Of a stretch of 64,000 nucleotides of DNA, positions 1-8,060 are shown in pieces. This DNA comes from SHYR01 sp036013055 (GTDB taxonomy: Bacteria; Chloroflexota; Dehalococcoidia; UBA2979): contig DASCQM010000001.1 of assembly GCA_036013055.1 (NCBI GenBank), positions 48,641 through 112,640 on the forward strand. Direction: 5' to 3'. The position numbers and the translations under genes were made by a program. Position 1 is the stretch's first letter; the number at the start of each line of letters is the position of its first letter. The notes beneath the pieces were generated by a model. The model saw only the letters and a program-made list of their open reading frames with translations, searched no databases and was not told the DNA's origin.

Positions 1-680
1 CCCTTGACCGGCTCCGCGATGAAGGCGGCGACGGTATCGGCTCCCTCGCGCTGGATCGCAGCCTCCAGCCAGTGCGCGCACTCGCCGTCGCTGTTCAGCT
101 CACAGTCACATTCGAGGTTGTCGGGCTGCGCGGTATGCACCATCTCGGGCACCAGCGGGCCGAAGTACTTCCAGAACGGCGGCAGCCCCGTCAGCGACGC
201 AGTGGCGAGCGTGCCTCCGTGGTAGGCGCGCTCGCGGGCGATCACCTTCACCTTCGAGCCCTTGCCCTGCAGGTTCCAGAAGAAACGAGCCGCCTTGAAC
301 GCGCCCTCGTTCGACTCCGACCCGGAGTTGGTGAAGTAGACGCCGTTCAGATCGTCGTATGCGAGGTCCGCGACCTTCGACGCGAGCTGGATCGCCGGGA
401 CGTTCGAGAAGCCGGTGTAGTTGTTGGTGAAGGCGACCTTGCGCATCTGATCCGCCGCCGCGTCCGCGAGCTCCGCGCGGCCGTGACCGATGGCGACATT
501 CCACAGCGACGAGAGACCATCGATATAGCGACGGCCGCGCACGTCGTAGAGCCAGACGCCGTCGCCGTGATCGAAGATCACCGGCTCCTGGTGCTCGGGT
601 ACGTAGTACTGCGGGTGGATCAGGTGGGCCAGGTCCTCTTCGACCAGACCCGCAATCGCGTCTTCGTTCATCGTTGCCAC
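1..680 (-). CDS. Class III PLP-dependent aminotransferase (partial, C-terminus off window)
   Basis: Transfers an amino group between an amino donor and a 2-oxo acid using pyridoxal phosphate; the substrates cannot be read from the visible part. About 226 residues are present and the frame is open to base 1, so the PLP lysine is outside. GSESNEGAFKAAR is the phosphate-binding segment, and AYHGGTLATASLTG carries the Tyr-His-Gly that packs on PLP in class III enzymes. A GTG at 680 is preferred because GAGGAGG lies five bases before it; ATG at 671 is the alternative. It follows murE on the same strand after 42 bases. Omega-amino acid:pyruvate or 4-aminobutyrate-type enzymes are the likely relatives. 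Confidence 0.88.
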   Translation of the reverse strand, partial: MATMNEDAIAGLVEEDLAHLIHPQYYVPEHQEPVIFDHGDGVWLYDVRGRRYIDGLSSLWNVAIGHGRAELADAAADQMRKVAFTNNYTGFSNVPAIQLASKVADLAYDDLNGVYFTNSGSESNEGAFKAARFFWNLQGKGSKVKVIARERAYHGGTLATASLTGLPPFWKYFGPLVPEMVHTAQPDNLECDCELNSDGECAHWLEAAIQREGADTVAAFIAEPVK

Positions 681-722
681 GGCAGCCTCCTCGTTCGTCG
701 GGAGATCGGACTCTACCGCGCC

Positions 723-2240
723 TTAGCCGAAACGCGCAGCGATCAGCTCCCGCGCCATGCCGCTCTCACTCCACGCGACGGGTCCGCCAGCCCGCTCGAT
801 CGACGATTCGTGGCCCTTCCCCGCGAGCAGCACGAGGTCGCCCTGCTCGGCGATCGCAAAGGCGCGATCGATCGCCTCACGCCGATCCGGCACGCGCTCG
901 AAGCGCTCGCCCTCGGTGGCCCCGGCGGCCGTCATCGCGCGTGCGATGTCATCGATGATTGCGTCGCCGTCTTCAGACCGCGGGTCTTCCTCAGTCAGTA
1001 CCGCGTACCCTGCCAGCTCGCCGGCGACCGCGCCGAGCCCGCTGCGACGTTCGGACGAACGCTCTCCCGCACAACCGAAGACGACGATCAGCCGCCCATC
1101 GACGACCTCGGCGAGCGTCTCGAGCACGCGCTGCATCGCGTCCGCCGTATGCGCGTAGTCGACGATCACGTCGAACGGCGCGCCGCCGATGCGCTCCATG
1201 CGGCCCGGGACGCCTTCGCAGGTCGCGACGCCCATCGCCGCGCCGCCGACATCGAGGTCGAGCGCCCACGCGACCGCGAGCGCGGCCGTGGCGTTCGAGA
1301 TGTTGAACGCGCCGGGCAGCCGTACGCTCGCCTCCACCGACGCGCCGGTCGCCGCGACGGCGAACGTCGATCCGTCCGGCCACGCGATGATGTCGCGCGC
1401 GCTGAGGTTCGCCGAGCGGTCGTCGATGCTGTAGCTCATCACCGGCACACTCGACGCGGCGGCGAACGGCTCCCACTCGTCGCTGTCGAGGTTCACGATC
1501 GCGACGCGGGAGACGTCCTTCGTCGTCGGCTCGTCGAGCATCGTGAAGAGCCGCAGCTTCGCGTCGCGGTAGGCATCGAGCGTTCCGTGGTGGTCGAGAT
1601 GGTCGGGCGTCAGGTTCGTGAAGACGGCAATGTCGAATTCGCAGTCCACGAGCCGCAGCAGGTCGAGGCCGTGCGAGGTCGCCTCCACGACGGCGTGCGT
1701 GCAGCCGGCCTCGACCATCTCCGCGAGCTGCCGCTGGATTACCGGCGCCTCCTGCGTCGTCAGGCGCGTCGGGTGCGGCGCGTCGACGCCGTCGATGCGT
1801 GAGCCGATCGTCGTCAACACGCCTGTCTTGACGCCCGCACCCTCGAGCGCCGCGCCGGCGAAGTAGGCGGTCGTCGACTTGCCGTTCGTGCCGGTGATGC
1901 CCACGACCGTGAGCTGACGCGCGGGGTAGCCCTCATGGGCGGCAGCGATCGAGGAGAGCGCGCGACGGCTGTCCGGCACCTCGACGACCGGCACACCTAG
2001 CGGCATCAGCGCCTCGCCGCGGCCGGCCTGCGCGACGATCGCGACCGCCCCACCTTCGACGGCGGCGGCAGCGAAGTCGTGCCCGTCGGCCTGCGCGCCG
2101 ACAACGCAGACGAAGAGATCGCCGGGATCGACGTCGCGCGAGTCATGGCGGATCGCGGCGACATCCGACGGCAGGTCGGACAGTACGTTGGGTCGCACAT
2201 CGGGTGGCAGACCCTCGCGCCAGTCGCCTCGGGCGGTCAT
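723..2240 (-). CDS. murE: UDP-MurNAc-tripeptide synthetase (Mur ligase MurE)
   Basis: Cytosolic ATP-dependent ligase that adds the third amino acid to UDP-MurNAc-L-Ala-D-Glu in peptidoglycan synthesis. The 505 residues match family length. The N-terminal UDP-binding domain contains HDSRDVDPGDLF (residues 32-43). The P-loop GITGTNGKSTT is at 114-124, HLDHHGTLDAYRDAK supplies the conserved Lys that is carbamylated in Mur ligases, and GKGHE lies near the C-terminus. The amino-acid specificity motif, DNPR in diaminopimelate enzymes, reads EDPR at 418-421, so the third residue (DAP, ornithine or other) is uncertain. The start has no Shine-Dalgarno; a TACGAT hexamer six bases upstream suggests a leaderless mRNA. 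Confidence 0.93.
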   Translation of the reverse strand: MTARGDWREGLPPDVRPNVLSDLPSDVAAIRHDSRDVDPGDLFVCVVGAQADGHDFAAAAVEGGAVAIVAQAGRGEALMPLGVPVVEVPDSRRALSSIAAAHEGYPARQLTVVGITGTNGKSTTAYFAGAALEGAGVKTGVLTTIGSRIDGVDAPHPTRLTTQEAPVIQRQLAEMVEAGCTHAVVEATSHGLDLLRLVDCEFDIAVFTNLTPDHLDHHGTLDAYRDAKLRLFTMLDEPTTKDVSRVAIVNLDSDEWEPFAAASSVPVMSYSIDDRSANLSARDIIAWPDGSTFAVAATGASVEASVRLPGAFNISNATAALAVAWALDLDVGGAAMGVATCEGVPGRMERIGGAPFDVIVDYAHTADAMQRVLETLAEVVDGRLIVVFGCAGERSSERRSGLGAVAGELAGYAVLTEEDPRSEDGDAIIDDIARAMTAAGATEGERFERVPDRREAIDRAFAIAEQGDLVLLAGKGHESSIERAGGPVAWSESGMARELIAARFG

Positions 2241-2246
2241 GGCAGC

Positions 2247-2252
2247 ATCGTA
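2247..2252 (-). promoter_or_regulatory. -10-like element TACGAT of murE
   Basis: TACGAT ends six bases before the murE ATG and no ribosome binding site lies between. No recognisable -35 is seen. It fits a leaderless promoter of the TANNNT type, a spacing repeated in front of several genes in this window. Confidence 0.4.
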
Positions 2253-2360
2253 ACGCGATCGCTGCGCGAGTTCGCCGGGTCTTGCGGCTGAGGGGGGCTG
2301 GGGGGGGGGGCACTGTAGAAACTACTGCGCACGCAATCGTAGCGCCGAGGGGGCACTGAC

Positions 2361-2777
2361 TTGATCGAACTCACCGATGAGATGCGCGACTCGCTGGCCA
2401 GCGCGCTGGCCGACAAGCTTCCGGTCACCGTCTGCTACGTCGATGTTGACGGACAGCCGCAGATCAGCTTCCGGGGCACGGCGCAGGTACACAGCTCCGA
2501 CCAGATCGCGACCTGGGCGCGCGACCCCAACGGTGGGCTCCCCAACGCGATCGGCGACCGGCCCCGCCTCTCGCTGCTCTACCGCAACCCCGGCGCACAG
2601 CTCGGATGGCAGTTCCAGGGGCGCGCACACATCGATGAGTCCGACGCCGCGCGGGACAAGATCTACGACGCCTCACCTGAGGTCGAGCGGAACCGCGACG
2701 AAGAGAAGAACGGCAAGGCGATCGTGATCGACATCGACCGCGTGATCGCTCGCGGCCAGACGCTGATGGAGCGCTAG
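2361..2777 (+). CDS. PNPOx-fold flavin/F420-binding family protein
   Basis: Small split-barrel protein of 138 residues resembling the pyridoxamine 5'-phosphate oxidase superfamily, whose members bind FMN, F420 or haem. Supporting segments are the first strands LPVTVCYVDVDGQPQISFRG (20-39), the Arg-rich RPRLSLLYRNP, and the closing strand AIVIDIDRVIARG. The start is TTG at 2361, with GAGGGGG about seven bases upstream. The bases between murE and this gene include a run of ten G residues (2301-2310). The substrate and cofactor cannot be told from sequence alone. It is followed closely by the convergent rnpB. Confidence 0.72.
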   Translation: MIELTDEMRDSLASALADKLPVTVCYVDVDGQPQISFRGTAQVHSSDQIATWARDPNGGLPNAIGDRPRLSLLYRNPGAQLGWQFQGRAHIDESDAARDKIYDASPEVERNRDEEKNGKAIVIDIDRVIARGQTLMER

Positions 2778-2791
2778 TCGCGGCAGTAGTA

Positions 2792-3155
2792 GTGCCAGGG
2801 GGCCTGTAAGCCGAATTCTGTATCTCTCCCGAAGGAGAGACGACGGCCATCCATCTAGGACGACAGTTGCCTGCCGCCTCCAGCGACCTACCCGGGAGCG
2901 AGGCGGACCACCCCATACTCCCCTATTTGGTCTTGCTCCGAGTGGGGTTTGCCCGGCCGCCTCGTCTCCGAGACGCCGGTGCGCTCTTACCGCACCATTT
3001 CACCCTTACCCCCGAGGGGGCGGTTTGTTTCTGTGGCACTTTCCGTCGGCTTACGCCGCCCGGCAGTTAACCGGCACCCTTGTCCGTTGGAGTTCGGACT
3101 TTCCTCCCGCGCCCCCGCAAGCGAGGACACCGGCGGCCGTCCGGCCCCCTGGCAC
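2792..3155 (-). ncRNA. rnpB: RNase P RNA (bacterial class A)
   Basis: Catalytic RNA that cuts the 5' leader from pre-tRNAs. Read on the minus strand, the 5' end pairs with the 3' end: the run GTGCCAGGGGGCC near 3155 matches the segment around 2792-2804, forming helix P1. Conserved landmarks include GAGGAAAGTCCGAAC near the 5' end, the J5/15-like AGCAAGACCAAATAGG, and ACAGAATTCGGCTTACAGG at the 3' end. The length of about 364 nt is typical. It overlaps no believable protein gene. A TAAGAT hexamer just upstream of the 5' end may be its -10. Confidence 0.95.
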
Positions 3156-3193
3156 GATCGATCTTACGACGGCTCCGGGCTGTGGGAGAGGCT

Positions 3194-4270
3194 CTACGAG
3201 GACGCGTCCGGGAGTTCGCGCGTCATCACATGCAGGTCCTCGGGAGGCAGCTCGACGACCCAGCGGTCGCGGCTGGCGACGCCGATCACTTCGTACGGTC
3301 GCGAGGCGACCTCGATCTCGACGGCCGGACCCGCGCCCTCCGGCTGCAGGTGCAGCGTGTGCGTGTTGCCGAACGAGAGCCGGCTCGTGATCGACGCGAC
3401 GAAGCTGTTTGGCGGCATCTCACCGTCGGGGTCGTGGCGACGCAGGTTGCACCGCTCGGCGCGGATCGCGACATCGACGTCACCGCTCACGCCCGACGGC
3501 ACGTCCGCGCGCAGCGCGAGACCGTCGACGGTCACGCGGTCGCCGTCGATGGTGCCGCTGAAGACGTTGCCGACGCCGGTCAGCTCCGCCACGCGACGCG
3601 ACGACGGACGCTGGAAGACCTCGTCGCGACGATCGAACTGGAGCAGATCGCCCTCGTCGATCACGGCAACACGGTCGGCGAGCAGGTGCGCCTCGCGCAG
3701 GTCATGCGTGACGAAGAGAATCGGCAGGCCGTACTCCTTGCGCAGGCGCAGCAATTCAGCGCGCAGGTCCTGTCGCAGCACCTCGTCGAGCGCCGAGAAC
3801 GGCTCGTCGAGCAGTAGCACCTCTGTGTCGCGGACGAGCGCCCGCGCCAGCGCGACGCGCTGCTGCTGCCCGCCGGATATCTCGGTCGGACGGCGCTCGT
3901 CGAGGCCCTCGATCGAGAGCACCGAGCGCAACGTCTGCCAGCGCGCGCGCGCGTCGCCGTCGCCCTCAACGCCGACGAGCACGTTCTCTTCGACGTTCAT
4001 GTGCGGGAACAGCGTCGACTCCTGGATCACGTAGCCAACTCGGCGCTCCTGCGGCGGCAGGTCGATGCCGGCCGACGAGTCAAAGACCTGCCGCCCGCCG
4101 ATCGCGATCTGGCCGGGCGAGGGCCGGGTCAGGCCAGCGATGGTGCGCAGCGTGAGCGTCTTGCCCGAGCCCGAGCGCCCGTAGATCACGACCACCTCAT
4201 CTTCGGCGTCGATCGCGATTTCGAGCGCGAAGTCACCGGCCAGCGTCGTGAACGACGCGCTCAGGCTCAC
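3194..4270 (-). CDS. modC: Molybdate ABC transporter ATP-binding protein
   Basis: Cytosolic ATPase that drives molybdate (or tungstate) uptake with ModB and ModA. Of 358 residues, the N-terminal ABC domain has Walker A GRSGSGKT (about 32-39), signature SGGQQQR, Walker B VLLLDEPFSALDE and the switch His in VTHD. The C-terminal 110 residues form a TOBE-like region (VGNVFSGTIDG onward) of the kind that binds oxyanion in ModC. The start is a GTG at 4270 inside the modB stop (GTGA overlap), so translation is coupled. An open frame extending further upstream is only modB read out of frame. Confidence 0.9.
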   Translation of the reverse strand: MSLSASFTTLAGDFALEIAIDAEDEVVVIYGRSGSGKTLTLRTIAGLTRPSPGQIAIGGRQVFDSSAGIDLPPQERRVGYVIQESTLFPHMNVEENVLVGVEGDGDARARWQTLRSVLSIEGLDERRPTEISGGQQQRVALARALVRDTEVLLLDEPFSALDEVLRQDLRAELLRLRKEYGLPILFVTHDLREAHLLADRVAVIDEGDLLQFDRRDEVFQRPSSRRVAELTGVGNVFSGTIDGDRVTVDGLALRADVPSGVSGDVDVAIRAERCNLRRHDPDGEMPPNSFVASITSRLSFGNTHTLHLQPEGAGPAVEIEVASRPYEVIGVASRDRWVVELPPEDLHVMTRELPDASS

Positions 4271-5064
4271 TGGTACGCACCCTGCGAGCCGATGAAGCGG
4301 TGCAGTACGACGAGCAGCGCGAGCGCGACCGCGACGAGAATCACGGCGATCGAGACCGCCCCCGCGAGACCCGCCGACGACTCGAAGGCCGCGAGGATCG
4401 CCAGCGGCATCGTCTGCGTGCGTCCCGGCAACGACCCGGCAAAGAGCAGCGTCGCGCCCAGTTCGCCGAGCGCCCGTGCCCAGCAGAGCACCGCCCCGCC
4501 CGCGAGCGCAGGCCAGACGAGCGGAAGCGTCACACGTCGGAATGTGCGCCAGCGCGAGAGTCCGAGGGTGTGGGCGACGCCCTCGAAACGCGGGTCCGCC
4601 GCGACAAAGCCCGCGTATGCGGTGCGCACGTAGTACGGAGCGGAGACGAAGACCTGCGCCGCGATCACGCCGGCGGTGGTGAACGAGAGCGCGATGCCCG
4701 CACCCTCCAGCGGCTCGCCTGCGTAGCCGCGCCGCCCGAACATCGCCAGTAGCGCGATCCCGGCGACGGCGGGCGGCAGTACGAGCGGCAGGTCGAGCAG
4801 GCTCGCCGCCAGCCGCATCGACGTCGATCGGCTGCGGGCGAGCATGTAGGCGAGCGGGGTGCCAAAGGCGATCGAGATGCCGAGGCTGAAGGTCGCCGTA
4901 AAGACCGAGAGCCAGAGCGCGTCCCACGTCCTGCCCGATCCCAGCTCGCTGCCGACATCGCCGTCCGTCAGCGCGCGAACGAAGAGTCCGACGAGCGGCA
5001 GCACGAAGAAGAGCGCGAAGACGATCGGCGGGACGACCCAGAGACGGCGTAGCTGCGTAACCAC
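4267..5064 (-). CDS. modB: Molybdate ABC transporter permease
   Basis: Inner-membrane channel subunit of the molybdate importer, 265 residues with about six hydrophobic spans. The binding-protein-dependent transport loop ARALGELGATLLFAG (EAA-type motif that docks on ModC) lies near residue 205. The first span begins at about residue 10. It sits between modA (one base gap) and modC (4-base overlap) in the order modA-modB-modC. Tungstate or sulfate permeases share this fold; the ModA partner argues for molybdate. Confidence 0.9.
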   Translation of the reverse strand: MVTQLRRLWVVPPIVFALFFVLPLVGLFVRALTDGDVGSELGSGRTWDALWLSVFTATFSLGISIAFGTPLAYMLARSRSTSMRLAASLLDLPLVLPPAVAGIALLAMFGRRGYAGEPLEGAGIALSFTTAGVIAAQVFVSAPYYVRTAYAGFVAADPRFEGVAHTLGLSRWRTFRRVTLPLVWPALAGGAVLCWARALGELGATLLFAGSLPGRTQTMPLAILAAFESSAGLAGAVSIAVILVAVALALLVVLHRFIGSQGAYQ

Positions 5065-5065
5065 G

Positions 5066-5821
5066 TCAGTTGCCGGCCACGAGCGGGAATCCGAATTCGA
5101 CGAACGCGGTCTCCGCCGTCGTCCCCGCGAGGAAGGCGAAGAACGACTCCACGTCGCTGTCGGGCGCGCGACCGCCGTCTGTCACCAGCGTGGCGACATA
5201 CTGGTTGCTCGGTGGCTGCTCGCCCAGCGCGATCGCACGGACGCCATCCGCGCTCGGGACATCGGTCGCATAGACGAACGCGACGTCGGCCTCGCCCAGT
5301 TCGACGCGCGACAGCACCACCCGCACCGATGGGTCACGTGTGACGATCCCCGCGCGGAAGGCAGCGGCGAGCGACGGTTCCATCGCGTCCAGTGCCGCCT
5401 CGGTCAGCCCGCCCACCGGTACACCGGCCGCCGCGACGGCGACACGCGGTCTCGCGGTGGCGATCTCGTCGACCGTGAACCACGGCGCATCCTCGCGAAC
5501 GGCGATCACGAGCGTGCTCTCGGCGAGCACAACGGGTCGCGTTGCCAGGTTCGCGTCAACAAGCCGCTGTGCCTGCGCGCGATTGGCGGCGATGTAGATG
5601 TCGGCGGGCGCGCCCTCCTCGACCTGCGTCGCGAGCGCCTGCGAACCGCCGAACACCAGATTGATGTCGGCATCGGGGTTCTGCATGCGGTAGCGTTCGA
5701 CGACCCTCGGCAGCACGTCCGTCAGCGATGACGCCGCGTAGACATCAGCGGCGCCGCCACCGTCGCTACATGCGGTGGCGACGAGACTGACGGAGAGCAG
5801 CAGAGGTATCAGGCGGAACAC
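5066..5821 (-). CDS. modA: Molybdate-binding lipoprotein
   Basis: Extracytoplasmic receptor that captures molybdate for ModBC; 251 residues. The signal peptide MFRLIPLLLSVSLVATAC ends in a lipobox-like cysteine at residue 18. Family hallmarks are YAASSLTDVLP after the signal, FGGSQALATQVEEGAPADIYI (the Ser and GAPAD oxyanion region), and a Tyr in the FVYATDV segment. The start is GTG at 5821 with no Shine-Dalgarno but a GATACT hexamer six bases upstream. It is the first gene of modABC. A molybdopterin enzyme is encoded elsewhere in this window (50453-51061). Confidence 0.9.
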   Translation of the reverse strand: MFRLIPLLLSVSLVATACSDGGGAADVYAASSLTDVLPRVVERYRMQNPDADINLVFGGSQALATQVEEGAPADIYIAANRAQAQRLVDANLATRPVVLAESTLVIAVREDAPWFTVDEIATARPRVAVAAAGVPVGGLTEAALDAMEPSLAAAFRAGIVTRDPSVRVVLSRVELGEADVAFVYATDVPSADGVRAIALGEQPPSNQYVATLVTDGGRAPDSDVESFFAFLAGTTAETAFVEFGFPLVAGN

Positions 5822-5827
5822 GTCGCA

Positions 5828-5833
5828 AGTATC
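5828..5833 (-). promoter_or_regulatory. -10-like element GATACT of modA
   Basis: GATACT ends six bases before the modA GTG with no Shine-Dalgarno between, as at murE and polA. No molybdopterin riboswitch or obvious operator is seen in the 41-base gap to the next gene. Confidence 0.35.
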
Positions 5834-5862
5834 GCACCACGCACCGAGAGCCGCCGCCCGGG

Positions 5863-7191
5863 TCAGCCGACGAGCGTGACGGTGACCTCGTCGTCAGTCA
5901 CGACGGCCCGCGCGACGACCCGCGTCAGCAGCGCACGGCGCTCATCCGACGGCAGCTCGTCCCACCGCTCGGTCAGTCGGCTCCGCGCGTCAGCGACTGA
6001 CACGGCGGCAACTCCCACATCGGATCGCTCGAACTCGCTGAGCACGAGCGGTGTTGCCGCGTTCAGTAGTTGCTGCGCGGTCCACTGCCCCGACGCCCGC
6101 ATGTCGAGCATGTGGTCGAGGGTTCGTTGCGATGTGCGGTCGTCGTTGCGTTGATCCGCTGGCGATGCGCTAGGCGGCCGTCCGCCGGTCGCTGGTGCCG
6201 GCAGCAGGCCGATCTGGGTGCGCACCTGAGTTTCGAGCTCAGCCGCGCGACGCGTGTGGTAGTCGCAGCGCCCATGGTTCGTCCGCGACGCGCACTGGTA
6301 GTACGCGACCTCCTCGCGCTCCCCGCCCGCGCGTGCGCGGCTGCGACGCATGCCGATCAGGCTGCCGCCGCAGTACCCGCAGCTCGCGATGCCCGACAGC
6401 AGGTACTGACGCCGCCGCTGCTTCGAGGGGCTGGTGCGGCGCTTTGCGGTGAGCCGTTGGGCGGTCTCGAACTGCCCTCGCGTAACCAGCGCCTCGTGCG
6501 CGCCCTGCACCACCACGCCGAGCCGACGGTAGGTGCCCGTGTAGACCGCGTTGCGCAGGATGTCTCGGATCGAGGCGGTCGACCACGGCCGCCTGCGACG
6601 GGTGCGCAGGTCGCTCGCGTTCAGCTGCTGGGCGATCCGTCGCACGCCCGCGCCGTCCTCTACGCAGGCTCGGAAGATGCGGCGGATCACGTCTGCCTCA
6701 GGCGGCTCCGGAACCAGATGTCGCTCCTCGATGCGATATCCGTAAGGCGGACGGCCGAGCGCCTGCCCGCGTAGCGCCTTGCGGCGCATCGCCTCACGCA
6801 CGCGCTCTCCGCGACGTTCCGACGGCCCTCGCGCGTCCCAGCCGTCGACGAGTGCGCGGTCGGACTGCGTGCCGTCAGCGAGGTGCAACGTGATGCCAAG
6901 CGCACCCAACAGGAGGTAGTGACGGGCACGCGTCCGCACGTCGTCAGCGAGCACGTCGAAACCAGCAACAACGATGGCGATGTCGGTGCGCTGCGACTCG
7001 TCGATGGAGCGGACAAGCGTCAGCAGGGTGTCGTCAGCGTCACTCGCTGCCTCGATCGGCGGCGTCTCCGGGAGCGGTACGGCGAGGACGAGATCTCGTT
7101 GCGCGCAGTACGCAGTGACCCGCTCTCGCTGCACGTCGATCGGCAGTTCGGGCAGTGCGCGGAGGTAGCCGAGCGCGATCGTCGGAGGCAT
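5863..7191 (-). CDS. Serine recombinase family protein lacking the catalytic residues
   Basis: 442 residues with the layout of large serine recombinases: resolvase-like domain (about 1-115), recombinase domain with GRPPYGYRIEE (about 150), and a zinc ribbon with CGYCGG and a second Cys pair, CASRTNHGRC, followed by a C-terminal helical region. In active enzymes the first strand reads YxRxS; here it is GYLRALPE, so the nucleophilic Ser is Leu, and the later RLDRLxR arginine cluster is replaced by AGFDVLADD. Recombination activity is therefore unlikely, while DNA binding may remain. ATG 7191 is chosen over GTG 7224 because GGAG lies seven bases before it. No flanking repeats or cargo genes are visible. 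Confidence 0.82.
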   Translation of the reverse strand: MPPTIALGYLRALPELPIDVQRERVTAYCAQRDLVLAVPLPETPPIEAASDADDTLLTLVRSIDESQRTDIAIVVAGFDVLADDVRTRARHYLLLGALGITLHLADGTQSDRALVDGWDARGPSERRGERVREAMRRKALRGQALGRPPYGYRIEERHLVPEPPEADVIRRIFRACVEDGAGVRRIAQQLNASDLRTRRRRPWSTASIRDILRNAVYTGTYRRLGVVVQGAHEALVTRGQFETAQRLTAKRRTSPSKQRRRQYLLSGIASCGYCGGSLIGMRRSRARAGGEREEVAYYQCASRTNHGRCDYHTRRAAELETQVRTQIGLLPAPATGGRPPSASPADQRNDDRTSQRTLDHMLDMRASGQWTAQQLLNAATPLVLSEFERSDVGVAAVSVADARSRLTERWDELPSDERRALLTRVVARAVVTDDEVTVTLVG

Positions 7192-7312
7192 CGCATGCTC
7201 CGGAAGCCGGGGACGTCGCACCACCCGCCTTGCGACACGTTAAGTATATCCCGCCCCATCGCAAGCGGTGCTACGATCGATGCCCCTGAAGACAACGCAC
7301 CCGGAGGACACG

Positions 7313-7861
7313 GTGCTTTACAACGTCTCAGTCTTGCTCGGCGAGTCGCTCGGATCTTCACGCCAACTGGCGGTGGAGGAGCAGTTCGTCACGGTCGCGG
7401 ACGAGGGCTACGAGACCACGGTCAGCGGCGACGTCACGCTCTTCCGCACCGACCGCGGCATCCTCGTGCAGGCGAAGCTGCTGGCGCGGCCACAGATCGA
7501 GTGCGGGCGCTGCCTGAAGCCGTTCACGTACGAGCATCGACTGAAGTTCGATGAGGAGTTCGTCTTGCCGAGCGAACCCGGTGCCGACGATGCGATCGAG
7601 GCTGGCCCCGACGACTTCAGCATCGACGAGAGACAGCATCTCGACGTCAGCGAAGCCGTCCGGCAGTATGAACAGTCGGTGTTACCGATTCGGCCGATGT
7701 GTCGACCCGACTGCGCCGGGCTCTGCTCCACCTGCGGGCAGGATCTGAATGAAGGTACGTGCGGCTGTCCGAAGGCCGACCTGGATGAGCGCTGGACGTC
7801 GCTCGCGGGGCTTTCGGATCAGTTGAAGACGGAGGAAGCCAGTGGGAGTACCCAAGCGTAG
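7313..7861 (+). CDS. YceD/DUF177 family protein
   Basis: 182-residue member of the YceD (DUF177) family, which nearly always precedes rpmF; in plants and E. coli relatives are linked to 23S rRNA accumulation. The family core CGRCLKPF (about residue 50) and the C-terminal CRPDCAGLCSTCG, followed by CGC, suggest a metal site. GTG 7313 is chosen because GGAGG stands five bases before it; a TACGAT hexamer at 7271-7276 may be its -10. The stop lies 20 bases inside rpmF, so the two are co-translated. Confidence 0.9.
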   Translation: MLYNVSVLLGESLGSSRQLAVEEQFVTVADEGYETTVSGDVTLFRTDRGILVQAKLLARPQIECGRCLKPFTYEHRLKFDEEFVLPSEPGADDAIEAGPDDFSIDERQHLDVSEAVRQYEQSVLPIRPMCRPDCAGLCSTCGQDLNEGTCGCPKADLDERWTSLAGLSDQLKTEEASGSTQA

Positions 7862-8021
7862 GACGCCACGGGCAAAGCAACATCACCGTCGCAGCCACCA
7901 CCACAAGAAGGGCCCGCAGATCGTGCGCGACCCGCGGAGTGGCGGCTGGAAGGTGAATCATCGCGCCAGTAGCGTGGATCGTGACAGCAAAGGTCGCCCC
8001 CTCGACCCGATCGAGCCCTAA
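7842..8021 (+). CDS. rpmF: Ribosomal protein bL32 (divergent)
   Basis: 59-residue basic protein beginning MGVPKRRTPRAKQHHRRSHH, the N-terminal pattern of bL32, which sits in the large ribosomal subunit. GTG 7842 has GGAGG six bases upstream and overlaps the end of the YceD gene. Position between the YceD-family gene and fabD is the classic rpmF location. The C-terminal half (GPQIVRDPRSGGWKVNHR onward) has none of the four cysteines of zinc-binding bL32 and little resemblance to common forms, so the identity rests on the N-terminus and the neighbourhood. Confidence 0.78.
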   Translation: MGVPKRRTPRAKQHHRRSHHHKKGPQIVRDPRSGGWKVNHRASSVDRDSKGRPLDPIEP

Positions 8022-8060
8022 GACCCACCCGATCCTCCCCGCCGGATCACGGAACCTCAG

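Noticed and set aside
72..1802. Long open frame (576 codons) on the plus strand
   Set aside because: It runs antisense to the aminotransferase and murE, is made of Arg/Asp/His-rich shadow sequence and matches no family.
2949..4034. 361-codon frame on the plus strand
   Set aside because: Covers RNase P RNA and the antisense of modC; Ser/Arg-rich with no family.
4271..4927. N-terminal extension of modC to 4927
   Set aside because: The extra 219 codons are modB read in another frame. The ABC domain starts after GTG 4270, which overlaps the modB stop.
5863..7191. Active transposon or integrative element around the recombinase-like gene
   Set aside because: No inverted or direct repeats, no cargo, no disrupted gene, and the catalytic residues are missing.
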